Shown here one piece after another: positions 41,648 through 53,859 of a stretch of 64,000 nucleotides of DNA; within the stretch, counting starts at the first letter, position 1, and each line of letters begins with the position of its first letter. The notes beneath the pieces are model-generated. The model was given only the letters and a program-made list of their open reading frames with translations, searched no databases and was not told the DNA's origin. Origin of the DNA: Phaeophleospora eucalypticola (lineage: Eukaryota > Ascomycota > Dothideomycetes > Mycosphaerellales > Mycosphaerellaceae); NCBI GenBank assembly GCA_022814565.1, contig JAKLNG010000009.1:62001-126000 (forward strand). The letters are read 5' to 3'. The translations under genes and the position numbers were made by a program.

Positions 41648-44458
41648 ATGAGCCTCCCCAGCCAGGACCTGGAAGAGCTCCGTCAGGATGCAGAACGACT
41701 CGCCAGCCAGTTGCCACAGTCCAGCAGCAAAGATGAAGCGCTGGAGATTGCGATCAAAGCCGCCGAGACGTCGATGAAAGCTCTGAAGCTGGTGTCCGAT
41801 CCGACGGAGAAGGCGCATTACACTGCCAGAGCACGGGCATTGATGCTTGAGGCCGAGCAGATCAAGAACAGCGCAAACTGGAGGGAAGTCGTTCAACGGC
41901 GTCCTGAAATCCCAAAGTCAACGTCGCCTCGTTCAGCTGGTCCAGTGAGAGTCCTCAAAGAGCCGGTCAGCACGCGAGAGCTGCCCACGCGCGAGAAAAT
42001 CATCAAGCTCAAGTCGGGCTTCCTCAACGGCGTGAAGTTCCCCGAATGGACAGGACCGCCAGAGGTGGGTGAGTTTGCGCTCAAAGACGGTGAGGAACTA
42101 TTCGTGTACGTCTCCTTGTGTTTCCTTTCGATGAGTTTCGTTTGTTGCTAATCTCCAGCGACGAAAAGCGACGAATCTTCCGAACTGCCTCTGTCCGACT
42201 TCCAGAATGATGTCCTGGACGACTGGAAGCGGCCTCGTGACGCGCTACCACCTCCACTCTGGTTTCCTGGCGACCGTACACATCTCGGACCGGTCATGCA
42301 GACTCATCGGGACATCGACCTGGTTCAGGACGCCGCGACCGATTGTTCCGTTGTTGCATCTCTGTGTGCGGGAGTAGCCAGACAGAAGCGCGGGCATACA
42401 AGTCTCATGCCCTCCATCCTATATCCTTACGATTTCGAGAACCATCGGCCTCAGATGTCCCGAAATGGGAAGTACGTGGTGCGCCTCAACTTCAACGGAT
42501 GCTTTCGCAAGGTCGTCATCGATGACAGGATACCTATCAGCTCGACCAGCCGCGTCATCCATGTGGTGGACAGGAACAATCCAGGCTTGCTATGGCCTAC
42601 ACTCTTGGAGAAGGCGTACTTGAAGGTGCGAGGTGGCTACGATTTCCCAGGCAGTAATAGCGCTACTGATTTGTGGATCTTATCGGGCTGGATACCAGAG
42701 CAAGTCTTCTTGCAAGCGGACGAGCTGGAGCCAGATCGGTTTTGGAAGCGGATAATGAACGGCTTCTCATACGGCGATGTGATGATCACGATGGGCACAG
42801 GCAAGATGTCGAGCAAGACTGAGCGAGCCATTGGACTTGCAGGTGAGCATGACTATGCCGTGCTTGATGTAAGAGAAGTTGAAGGGCAGAGGCTACTCCT
42901 GATTAAGAACCCTTGGGTGGAAGGGACGAGTTGGCGCGGGAGGTTCAAATCAGCGCCCAAGACCAACACTTCAAATGAGAAGGAGAGTGGTGATCTGCTC
43001 ATTCAATTGGAAGATGAAGAGCCTGTGAACTCGCCTCGAGATCTCCTGAATGTGGATGACCAGTTGACGCCGGGAACCTTCTGGATGGATCTGGACAATG
43101 TGCTGCAACACTTTGAGTCTATCTACCTGAACTGGAATCCGGGACTCTTCTCCTATCGGCAAGACATTCACTTCGGCTGGGATCTGTCTATACCCGCCGA
43201 CGGCATCGAGAGGAATCGCGGCACGCATGCCAGTTTCCGACACAATCCTCAATTCACGGTGACTACGGCGAAGAAAGAGTCGGTGTGGCTACTTCTCTGG
43301 AGACACTTCAAGAACTCGGTGCCAGAAGATGCAACACCTGAGGATATCGAGAGCGGGCGTCAGTACATTGATCTTAACGGCCACATCACGCTGATTGTTT
43401 TCTCGTCCCAAGGAAGGAGAGTACTCCTTTCAGAGCGACATCTGCAGAAAGGATGGTTTGTGGACAGTCCGCAGACGCTCTTGAAGCTGGAAGATTGCGA
43501 GCCTGGCGAAGTATACACAGTGGTACCGCTAGAACAGGGACTGCCTGACACTGAGCATCATTTCACCTTGTCTGCGTTCAGCAATTCGCAGATGACGCTT
43601 GCGGAAGCCTCAGCTCGTCACTCGCACGCCACCGAGATTGTGAGCTCATGGACGAAAGACACGGCAGGCGGCAATGCGCAGCAGCCGACTTACTGCGATA
43701 ATCCTCAATTTACAGTCACGGTACCATACAAGAGCAATGTGAGCCTATTGGTGGAGACGTGCGATGCACAGCTCAACATTCACGTCAAGCTGCTCCACAG
43801 TGGCGGCAAGCGAATGTTCCGCGTAAGCAGTAAGGACATCATCGTGGACAGCAAGGAGTATCGACCGAACTGCTGCTTGGCAGAGGTGGAAGAGCTTGAT
43901 CCGGGCAAGTACACGGTCATCTGCAGCACGTTTGAGCCGCAGCAGCTGGGTCACTTCATGCTGCGGATTGAGTCTTCTAAGCGTGTCGGTGTCGAGCAGC
44001 TGCCTCGAGAAGGAGCAGGCAGAATCAGATATGAACTCGGCACAGCGGCCTTCAAACATGGCGAAAGCAAGATCGCGGCTCCCATGGTGCTGAAGCGGCT
44101 GGTCAATCTCTACGGCATCGCCAGACACCTCAATACGCAAGATGCGAATGGAGTCACATCGCGGCGGACAAATCACTCGCATATCCGCCTTAGCATGGAG
44201 TTGGGCAGAGGACCGCAGCGCCCGATTCTGATGGCCTCGAACGGCGGCGAGTACTCGGATAGTGCCAGTGCAGTGCGCACAGAGCCGTTGGACATCAGCC
44301 AGGATATGATATTCCGGTATGGATATCGAGAGTGCTGGATCGTGCTGGATCGGATGTATGTGTCGACGGAGGCGCAGGAGGAGCGGTTTGCGGTGGAGTT
44401 GTTTGTTGACCAGCCAGGCGCCGTCGAAGTGGGTGTCTGGCGGGCATGGGAGGACTGA
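41648..44458 (+). CDS. palB: Calpain-like protease PalB/RIM13
   Basis: PalB is the cysteine protease of the ambient-pH pathway that cuts the transcription factor PacC at ESCRT-III. Two exons (41648-42105 and 42169-44458), with a 63-nt intron, give 915 aa. An N-terminal MIT domain (about residues 1-75, with AIKAAETSMKALKLV) recruits it to ESCRT-III. The calpain core has Cys212 (DAATDCSVVASLC), His380 (GEHDYAVLDVREV) and Asn400 (LLIKNPW). Two C2-like calpain domains follow (HNPQFTVTTAKKESVWLLLW and DNPQFTVTVPYKSNVSLLVE). The acceptor at 42168 rather than the earlier CAG is needed to keep the frame. All catalytic residues are intact. Confidence 0.93.
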
Positions 44459-45323
44459 AAACAAATGGATAGGGAGATGGTCGGTGTGTTCTGTCTTTAG
44501 CGAGGCGTTGGCGGCTTGCATGCGTTGTGTTGGATGAGGTAGCACGAAGTATGAAGTTATGGTTGGAATGATGCAATCACGTGTATTGGAGGTGAGACGA
44601 AGACGAGGATGATGCTCTGTGTATCAGGGGCGGACGCAGGTGAAACGGCGGGATAGGAGGGATCTGGCGGAAGTGGTTGCGTGCGTGATCGACTGGCTGG
44701 CAGGCCTCCGCAACAGGCGCGCGTGTGAATGTCGGCGCGTGATTCTGTGCAGGTGCAGATGTTGTTATCCGACGGCCATCGTCCGATGATATAGGTGTTG
44801 GTGAAGAGGGTATGTATTTGTGAAGAGCTGTACGTCTATCTGTTGACGGTAATAAAGTGATATCGTACCTATAGTAGTCCTGTGAGAGAAGAGGGGCAGA
44901 ATTGGGGAACAGTTTGGGCGAGTGACATCACCGGCGGCATTTGCATTTGGGTGCAGTTGGAGTGTGAAAGAGAACTCCACCTCACCGTCTTTACACATCT
45001 TCCACCTCATCGCCTTCGAGAAACAGTCATTCACCTACGAACTCGCCAAGGTTCCCGTCGTTTCAGACCCTGAGAAGCTCGTGACTACTGCGAGGAGAAG
45101 GACGGTTTCTCTTTGAGCGCATCCCCTCGACTTCTCTTCACCCCAAAAACAAAGTCAATCCGCCTACGAGTTATCCTCCTTTACCGCCTACGATCCTCGA
45201 TATCGAACACTTCGACTCGAACTCCTCTCCCGCAGAGGCGAACTCCACTCCAATCCGCAGCGATTCGGCTGCATTCTCATATCGCACTCTCGCTACAACA
45301 CCACATCGAGACAGCCGCCCAAG
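44459..45323. other. Intergenic, nothing recognised
   Basis: The last 250 bases before 45324 are C-rich and the probable 5' leader of the oxysterol-binding protein gene. Confidence 0.35.
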
Positions 45324-46772
45324 ATGGTGTTTGGACTGAGCAGGAAGAACACGGCCACCGACGAGGCTCCCGTGACCACCACCGCGTCCTCCAATACCGC
45401 CGCAGACACCGAGACGAACGGCGCTTCCTCCACCGAGCGACCCTCTACCGCCGCCTCCACCGCCTCCTCGACCCCCACCGCCGACGCCAGTAACAATGGC
45501 GCCCCGCTCAAGGCCAAGGAAGAGCTCGCCCAAGCCGCCGCGATGGACGGCCAGACGCCTTCAGACACCAGCAAGCTCAAGACCTTCCTCATGATCCTCA
45601 AGCGCTTCATCGGCGTCACCGATATCGCCGCCGTACGCTTCTCGCTGCCCGCCCAGCTCATGGAGCCCATCCCCAACCTCGAGTACTGGCACTACCTCGA
45701 CCGCCCTGAGACATTTGCCAGCATCGGCGACGCCTCCGAACCCCTCGAGCGCATGCTGGGCTGCCTGCGTTTCTGGTTCACCAAAGACTTGAAGTACGTC
45801 AAGGGCAAGCCGTGCAAGCCATACAACAGCAGCTTGGGAGAGTTCTTCCGCTGCACGTGGGAGGTGGACAGCGAGAAGAATAAGGAGGGAAAGCCAATCA
45901 AGGTCAACTACATCACCGAGCAGACTTCACACCACCCGCCTGTGTCTGCCTTCGTCTACGATTGTCCTGACAAGGGCGTCGAGGCGGTAGGCTACGACCA
46001 GCTCTCCGCCAAGTTCACCGGCACCAGCGTCAAGGTCACGCCTGGCCAATTCAACCGCGGCATCTTCATTCGACTGAAGAACTGGGATAATGAAGAATAC
46101 CAGCTCACCCACCCGGCTGCATTCCTGGGTGGCTTCCTGCGTGGAAACCTCTATATCTCCGTGGCCGACACCTGCTACGTCTCATGTGAGAAGACCGGCA
46201 TCAAGACCATCCTCCATTATCTCGAAGAAGGCTACTTTGGAAAGACCCAAAATAAGGTCGAGGGCATCGTCTACAAGCCTGCCGACTTCGCCGCTGACAC
46301 CACCTCGAAACTCAAGGATGTTCCCAAAGACCAGATCCTTGGCCGGATAGAAGGTGTCTGGACGGAGAAGATCTACTTCACTTACGGCGCAACAGAGTTC
46401 AAGAAGGTCCCCGAAAGCGAGCGCGTTCTCCTCATGGACGTCACACCTTTGCTGCCAGTGCAGAAGAAGTGTCCTCCGGACGAGCAGCAGCTGCCCAACG
46501 AGAGCCGCAAATTCTGGTCTCAGGTCACGGAATACATCCAAAGCAAGCAATTCGCACAGGCGACGACGAAGAAGCAGCAACTGGAGGAGAAGCAACGCCA
46601 ACGAGCCCAGGAGCGCGAGCAAGCGGGCAAGACGTGGCATCCGCGGTTCTTCGCAACCGTCACAGAGAAGGATGGACGAGCGATTCTGAGTCAGGAAGGG
46701 AAAGACGCCATGGATGGCATGCAGAAAGAGGAGTATGCATTGAAGCCGCCGGAGGAGTATGGGGCTCTATAA
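45324..46772 (+). CDS. Oxysterol-binding protein family (OSH), short form
   Basis: A single exon of 482 codons. After a disordered Thr/Ala/Ser-rich N-terminus (about 1-80), the ORD domain begins (KLKTFLMILKRFIGVTDIAAVRFSLPAQ). It has KPYNSSLGEFFRC and the family signature EQTSHHPP at 199-206. The end carries a charged helix and a WHPRFF motif. It lacks PH, ankyrin and GOLD domains, so it belongs to the short Osh4/Osh6-type group that swaps sterol or phosphatidylserine for PI4P between membranes. The His pair of the signature, which binds PI4P, is present. Which lipid it carries cannot be told here. Confidence 0.93.
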   Translation: MVFGLSRKNTATDEAPVTTTASSNTAADTETNGASSTERPSTAASTASSTPTADASNNGAPLKAKEELAQAAAMDGQTPSDTSKLKTFLMILKRFIGVTDIAAVRFSLPAQLMEPIPNLEYWHYLDRPETFASIGDASEPLERMLGCLRFWFTKDLKYVKGKPCKPYNSSLGEFFRCTWEVDSEKNKEGKPIKVNYITEQTSHHPPVSAFVYDCPDKGVEAVGYDQLSAKFTGTSVKVTPGQFNRGIFIRLKNWDNEEYQLTHPAAFLGGFLRGNLYISVADTCYVSCEKTGIKTILHYLEEGYFGKTQNKVEGIVYKPADFAADTTSKLKDVPKDQILGRIEGVWTEKIYFTYGATEFKKVPESERVLLMDVTPLLPVQKKCPPDEQQLPNESRKFWSQVTEYIQSKQFAQATTKKQQLEEKQRQRAQEREQAGKTWHPRFFATVTEKDGRAILSQEGKDAMDGMQKEEYALKPPEEYGAL

Positions 46773-48098
46773 ACTTCATCACCACAGGAACGGTAGATGT
46801 CTTGATTTTCTTTCTGATGTCTGCTTCAACTGCGGATACACAATTTCAACGGATACAGCGTGTGAGAATGGATTGGGTTATTCGATCTGGTGTTTTGAGC
46901 ATTGGGATTGGCGTAGTCTGGAATGATGAATGAGACTTGGGGAGGCTGATCATGCTGATGATTGAAAGATGTGAACGTGGTGAAGTGAGGAAGAGGAGTA
47001 GAGGTATAACGCGACCAAGCTAGTAAGCTCGACGGGGAATGGCTATGAAGAGGATGGAGTGATCGGGAAGGGGGATGAGAAGAGAGAGGTGTAGATACAT
47101 TCTTCATCCTGAAATCGCAAGGAATCCCTGAACGTTCTTTCAACCTCTGGAGGTACTCCACTCTACTGCTCTTCTGTCTTTTCTGAGGGATATCTGTCTC
47201 TATCTTTCTTTTCCAAACATCCTTATTTTCTCCCTTTCGCAAGCCGAACCTCGGCCCCAAGGACGCGTCCTCTTTTCGCCCATTCTCTATCACATGAGCA
47301 CGATACGCTTGGGGGGTGCACGTTTTGTTCATCGCAGCTCTTTAGTCTTTTCAGCTTAGATGAGAAACTTCTTTCACGTCACCTAATGGCAAAGAGCTCG
47401 CCGCAGACACGCAATGATAGGATATGGCATAAGTATCACGACTATTGACACAAAGCCGTATTTCAACTTACTTGTCGCCTCTCTCAACAATGCTGGCCCC
47501 GCTGGTGGTATGCTGAATCGCCCTTGGAGATCGATTGGGCAGTATCCCCCTCATGCGGATGCTTTGCCTTGGACGATTCTGGGAGACATTACTCGAACAG
47601 CCGCCGTGAACAGTGGCATGCGATATCAAGCTTCTTACGGGTTGCTTTGTAGCTCACAGTAAGGACGCATATCAATATCACGGCAGCAGTTACTCTACTA
47701 TTGGGAATTCTAGGCGTCTCCACCACGACATCAAAGGGTCTCGGGGGGATCGGAGTGTTACGCTGGGCTGCTGACTGAATAAGTCTCGAGCACGGTGCCT
47801 GATCATTGAATCAAGAGAGTGGACGTCTTAAGCGAAGAGAACTGGATCCCGCTAGAGCGTATTGCAATACTATTTCAGTCTCCCATGATCCACTATGTGG
47901 ATACATGAGCGGCAAGCACTTCAGCTCGAGGCCGTTCAGTGCAGGCACTGAACCCTTCTGCATCCCTTGTGCTACCGTTGATACGAGCTTGGCTAAAGTT
48001 GATGGAGCTTAGGTGTTGGGCGAAGAGGTATAAGTATTGAGCTTTTTCTGGCATTAAAATTCCTTCACACCAGCAAATACTGAAGATTGGAAAAAAAC
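46773..48098. other. Long intergenic region
   Basis: 1.3 kb without a supported gene. Short frames at 46826-47332 (minus) and 47414-47662 (plus) have no domain or splice support. Confidence 0.4.
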
Positions 48099-48886
48099 AT
48101 GATATCTTCGAAGCTTGCAAGAGTTTTGACTGTCGTGTCAATGGCAACCTCAGCCGTCGCCCAGGACGCTCCGATCTCGAACTCTGATACCTTCGCACTA
48201 TACCCGTACATCACCTCAGGCTCCTTGACGGGACCATACTCCAACGCCGACGTCAACAAGCAATATGCCCTGCGGCCCACGAGTGGTAAGTCACATTCGC
48301 ATAATCCAACAGAGCACCGAAAGACCGACTTACTCTCCCTCCAGGCAAAGACGCCGGCTACTCCACTGACTGCTTCAATCGCATGATCTTCACAAACTAC
48401 GTGCCCACGCACTGCTACAGCTGGCAAGACCAGTGCGGCGCTCAACGCTGGAACATCAACAACACCTATCCCTCCGCCGGCGAAAACGGCCAGACTATCG
48501 CCGGGTACGTTTCTGGCCTCTCGTCAATCCTCATCGCGGACGACTCCGATGCCGACGACCAAGGCCGCCGTCAACTAGGCTGGACATCCTCCGACTGTGG
48601 TAACCAGCCCAAAACTCCAGGCTTCAGCATTCAGTCCACCCCGGACCAGGAGATCTTGCATGTTGTGTACGAAAATCAGGATGATGACAGCGCTTCCTTC
48701 GGAACATTCTACACATGCTGGGTCGACAGCGATATCTATGGCCCTAGGGTGTTCTATCGGGATGCTGCGTGCGCAACGCCTGAGGCGTGTGCTGATGTAC
48801 TTCTGGTGCCGAGGTGTGTCAATGAGGCAGGTCTCGTGCAGAATACGGTTGGGCAGCCGTGCTATCAGGATGGATTGCCAGCGTAA
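48099..48886 (+). CDS. Secreted cysteine-containing protein, unknown
   Basis: Two exons (48099-48285 and 48345-48886), with a 59-nt intron, give 242 aa. The signal peptide is MISSKLARVLTVVSMATSAVAQ. The mature protein has nine cysteines, spaced irregularly, plus aromatic motifs (YSWQDQCGAQRWNINNTYPSAGENGQTIAGYVSG). No glycosidase or protease family is recognised, and no GPI-like tail is present. It is the last gene before the AT-rich repeat block, a position where fungal plant-interaction genes often lie. An effector or cell-wall role is possible but unproven. Confidence 0.75.
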
Positions 48887-49429
48887 CGTGGTCCGTGGGA
48901 GCTTGTTTTTTTGAGAGTGTCAATGCTATATATTACGTGGGCTCTGCTTAAAACCATTTCCGTTTCAGGGTTGGCCAATGTCTGACTTGTGATTAATGAT
49001 ATGATGTAGAGACGCGCATCGAGCACAAAGACACGTCATTTGTCCGAGCATCGAAATCGTACTAGCGAACACGAAGACGCTATTGAAGCCAGTCTTAGCG
49101 AGGAGGCAGCTATCTAAGTGGGGCCTAGTAGGGCTGTGTTTTAGCTCACTTGTTAGACACAATGATACATCCTATTCTGTGCGCAATCTGCATGCAATTG
49201 TTGGCCGAAATGTCAGTTTCTCTGGAGCAGCTCGCGAGGTATTAACTCAGGCAAAAGACATTCAAATTGCATCGTCCTTAAGTTGAGAAACAGAGAATGC
49301 AAGTATGTCTGGTTCACACGTGTGGCAGGATCTGCACTCCTTCTAGAACGCGCTTCCCTGCTTTAAGTAGACTTTGCAGGGATTTTTGGTGAAAGTCGCG
49401 ATTTGAAAGGAAGCAAGAAGTGTACTAAG
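48887..49429. other. Transition to AT-rich block
   Basis: Ordinary base composition gives way to AT-rich DNA between about 49300 and 49440. No gene is seen. Confidence 0.5.
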
Positions 49430-49839
49430 GCAAAGTTAAAGTATTTCTATGTTAAAGCAAGCTAAAGAAGCTCTTAAAAACAAGTCCGATGAATTTAGAG
49501 GACCCTACAGCTAGATACTAGTTAGAGCTTCGTACCTTCCTTTTCGAAGTTAGATAGCTATTATATATCGTACTTGTCTCGGGGTAAGCTTAGGGAAGCT
49601 CTTTTAACCCCTAGAGATAGAGAGCTAAAGAGCGCGAGTCTCGAATTCGCTCTAGAAGTAATATAAATATCTTCGAGTTTCTCTAACTAGGATAGCTAAT
49701 CTACTTAAGGCTAGTTTTAAAGGTCCTATGACTCGGACATAGTTCGGAGTTAAGTGCGTCTAGATCTAAATAGCTACTAGAGTCTAAAATAGCTTAGAGA
49801 GATACTTACTAATACGTATCTAGAAGGAGAAGTAGGTTA

Positions 49840-52800
49840 AGATACGTTCCTTCCTTCTCTAGTAGTAGAGACTCTTTCTTAGGCTATTATAGGATAGCCT
49901 AAACTCTACTACTCTCGCACTCTCTTTCTATAGCACTATCTAGGCTATAGATCTAGATGAAGTAAGAGCAGAGAAGACAAAGCTTTTATATAGCTTATAA
50001 TACTATAAAGATCGATACCTTCCTTCCTTAGTAGTAGAGACTCTTTCCTAGGATATTATAAGATAGTCTAAGCTCTACTACTCTCGTACTCTCTATTGTT
50101 TATGCTATTTAGTCTATAGATCGAGATAGAGAAGGGACAGAGAAGTTATAGTTAGCCTATAGCTTATAATACTAGGTAGATCGACGATTCCTTCCTTCTT
50201 AGAAAGAGACTCTCTCTTAAGCTACTATAAGATAGTATAAGCTCTACTAGTCTTACTCTCCCTATCTAGTATACTATCTAGGCTATAGATCTAGATAGAG
50301 TAAAGACAGAGAAGTTATAGCTTATCTCTAGCTTATAATACTAGGTAGATCGACGTACCTTTCTTTCTAGGTAGACTTCTTCTCTAATCTATAATAAGAT
50401 AGCTAAAGCCTTGCTACTCTCGAGCTCTCTTATATCGTATAGTATTTGACCTATAGATTACGATAGAAAGGAGACAGAGAAGTTATAACTAGCCTAAAGC
50501 TTAAAATACTAGATAGGTCGACGTCTCTTCCTTCTTAGGTAAGAACTCTTCTCTAACCTATTATAAGATAGTCTAAGCTCTACTACTCTCGTACTCCCTA
50601 TCTATACTACTATTAAGGTAAAAGAATAAGATAGAATAGAGACAGAGAAGTTAGGTCTAGTCTTTAGCTTATAATACTACGTATACTAACGTACCTTTCT
50701 TCTCTAGTAGAACTCCTACCTTATACTTTTCTACTACTACCTAAGCTCTAATACTCTCTGTCTTACTATAGTCTACTCTATTAGAAGCTCTAAATCTAGA
50801 TAAAATCGAGAAAGATAAGTTAGAGTTTACCTATAGCTTATTATACTAGTTAGATTAACATACCTTTCTACTTAAGTAGAAACTCTTCTTTAGACTATTC
50901 TAAGATACTCTAAGGTTTACTACTCTCGTACTCTCTCTCTATCCTACTATTTTAGCTAGAGATTAAGCTAGTATAAAGACAGAGAAGTTAAGTCTAGTAT
51001 ATAGCTTAAGAAACTAGGTATACTAACGTACCTTCCTTCTTTAGTAAAATCTCTACTCTATACTTTTCTACTATAATCTAAGCTCTACTACTCTCTGTCC
51101 TACTACATTCTACTCTTTTATAAGCTCTAGACCTAGATAAACTAGAGAAAGAGAAGTTATAGCTTACCTATAGCTTATAGTACTAGTTAGGTAAACGTAT
51201 CTCTCTTCTTAAGTATAAATCTTCTCTAACCTATTATAACGTTATCTTAGCTCTACTACTCTCGATCTTACTATGTTATACTCTTTATAAGCTATAGATT
51301 TAGATAGAATAGAGACAGAGAAGTTAAGTTAAGTTTAGAGCTTATACTACTAGCTAGATTAACGTACCTTCCTTCTAAAGTAAGAACTCTTCTCTTAGGC
51401 GTTAATAAGACACTTTAAGCTCTACTACTCTCTGTCTTACTATAATCTAGCCTATTATAAGTTCTTAATCTAGGTAAAATAGAGAAAGAGAAGCTATAGC
51501 TTGTTTAGAGCTTAAAGGTCTACGTACCTTCCTTTAAGAGAGAATTCTTCTTATATCTATTATACTCCTATTTAAGCTCTACTACTCTCTCTCTTACTAT
51601 ATTTAAGCTTATTATAAGCTCTTAAAGTAGATAAAATAGAGAAAGAGAAGTTATAGCTTATCTAGAGCTTATAGGTCTACGTATCTTTCTCTCTAGTAGG
51701 AATTCTTCTCTAGGCTATTATATTACTATCCTATCTCTACTACTCTCGATCTTACCATATAATGGTCTCTATATACTATAGATCTAGATAGAGTAGCGAC
51801 AGAGAAGCTAAGTTAAGTATATAGCTTATAACTAGACATAACTTCCTTTCTAGTAGAAACCTTTCTTTTAGCTATTCTATTACTACCTAAGCTATAATAC
51901 TCTCTCTATAGGTTATATTCTATACTATTTAAGCTAGAGATTTAGATAGAATAGAGACAGAGAAGTTAAATCAAGTCTATAGACTAGAGTACTAGGTACC
52001 TTCTCTCTAAGTAAGTTTCTTCTCTTAGCTATTCTAGTACTACCTTAGCTTTACTACTCTTAATCTCTCTATTATATACTATTCTTTAGCTCTATATTAA
52101 GATCGAATAGAGGCAGAGAGCTTAAATGAAATGAAACAGCCTATATATCTACGTACCTTCCTTTTAAGAGAGAACACTTTTCCTAGCTTTTCTACTATCC
52201 TATAAGCTCTATTACTCTTATTCTTTCTACTTTTCACTCTACTTAGGCTAGAGATCTAAGTAAAAACAAGACAGAGAAGTTATATCTTGTCTATAGCTTA
52301 TAATACTAGGTAGATCTCTAATAGTTAGTATTCTTCTCTTATACTACTTTAAGATATTTTAAGCTCTAATACTCTCGGCCTTCCTATTAGTTATACTATT
52401 TAACCTATAGAATAAGAAAAAGAAGAGACAGAGAAGTTATAACTAAAGCTCTAAATACTACTAGAAAGCTACGTACCTTTCTTCTCTACTAAGAATTCTT
52501 CTTTAGCATAGTAAGACGTTACCTAAGCCTAACTTATCTCGTTCTTTAAGATCTAAAGTACTTTATAAGCTTTACTTCACGATAGAAAACAGATAGAGAA
52601 GTTATATATAGTCTATAGCTTATAATATAAGGTATCTCTTTCTCTTATAAGAGTACTTCTCTTTTCTATAAGAATACTATCTAGGCTTAGTTTGTATCGG
52701 GCTTATAGTATACTACTCTCTATTATCTATAGATCTACGAGGAACTAAGACAGAGAAGTTCTAGCTTATATATAGCTTATAATACTAGGTCTCTCTACGT

Positions 52801-53430
52801 ATCCTTCTCTCTAGTAGAAAATCTTCTCTAGGCTTATAGGACGTTATCTAAGCCTCGTTTATCTTGCTATTAAGACATAACACTCTCTATAAGCTCTTAA
52901 TTAAGATAAGAAAGAGATAGAGAAGCTATATATAGTCTATAGCTTATAATACTAGGTACCTCTCTCGTTTATAAGAATACTTCCTCCTTCTATTATAACG
53001 TTATCTAGGCTTAAATTGTCTCGTTCTTATAGTATACTCTATCTTATTAGCTATAGATCTAAGAGAAAACAAGGCAGAGAAGTTCTAGCTTATATATAGC
53101 TTATAATACTAGAACGAACTATGTATCTTTCTTTCTAGTTAAATTCTTCTCTACTCTATTAAACCTCTGTCTTAGCTCTTATTATCTTAGCCTTAAGATA
53201 TTCTACTCTTTATAAGCTCTAAATAAAGACATAAAAGAGACAGAGAAGTTATATATAGCCTATAGCTTATAATGTCCTATTTCTCTTTCTCTTAAATTAA
53301 TACTTCCTTCTTCTATTATAACTTTATTTAAGCTCTACTTGTCTCGGACCTACTATATATTATTTCCTACTAGCTATATATCTAGATCGATAAGAGAGCG
53401 AATAGCGAAAGCTAGTAAGTAGCTTAATAC
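49840..53430. repeat. Tandem array A, unit about 157-170 bp, about 21 units
   Basis: The anchor cagagaagtt (or a one- or two-base variant) recurs at 49967, 50138, 50307, 50475, 50643, 50812, 50980, 51149, 51316, 51486, 51643, 51800, 51958, 52114, 52272, 52429, 52594, 52751, 52918, 53075 and 53241. Steps are 165-171 in the first half, then mostly 156-158 mixed with 165-167. Each unit also has ctatagcttataatactaggt, a ccttcctt box, agtagaaactctt and ctctactactctcg in constant order. Units are diverged from one another. Confidence 0.85.
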
Positions 53431-53859
53431 TAAGTAGTACGTTTTTCTACTAGAGAGAAGATTTATATTATAGACTCTAAAACTAATAATAGCTAGATAA
53501 GTAGATAGGCTTAAATACACTTTTTAGAGCGTAGAATCTTATTATAAGAAGTCCGAATAGTTCTATCTACTATCTCTCTTAAATAACTAGCTCGAAGTTG
53601 CTCTTTTCTTATCTAGTAGAGACCTCTAAATACGTTAATTTTAGATATAGCTAAGTTCGGTCCTAAGCCTCTAAGGTCCTAGATAGCTCGTAGAAGCGTT
53701 CTATAGAAAGATTAGAAACTAGGTATAGCTCTACGACCTTTAATATCTAAGACTATTTCGTTCCTTTCTTTCCTAGTAAAGAGACTAGACAAAGCTAGGT
53801 TAGGTAGGACTAAGATCGCAATTTAGCTTACATAGCTTATTAAGCATCTAAAAAGACCT

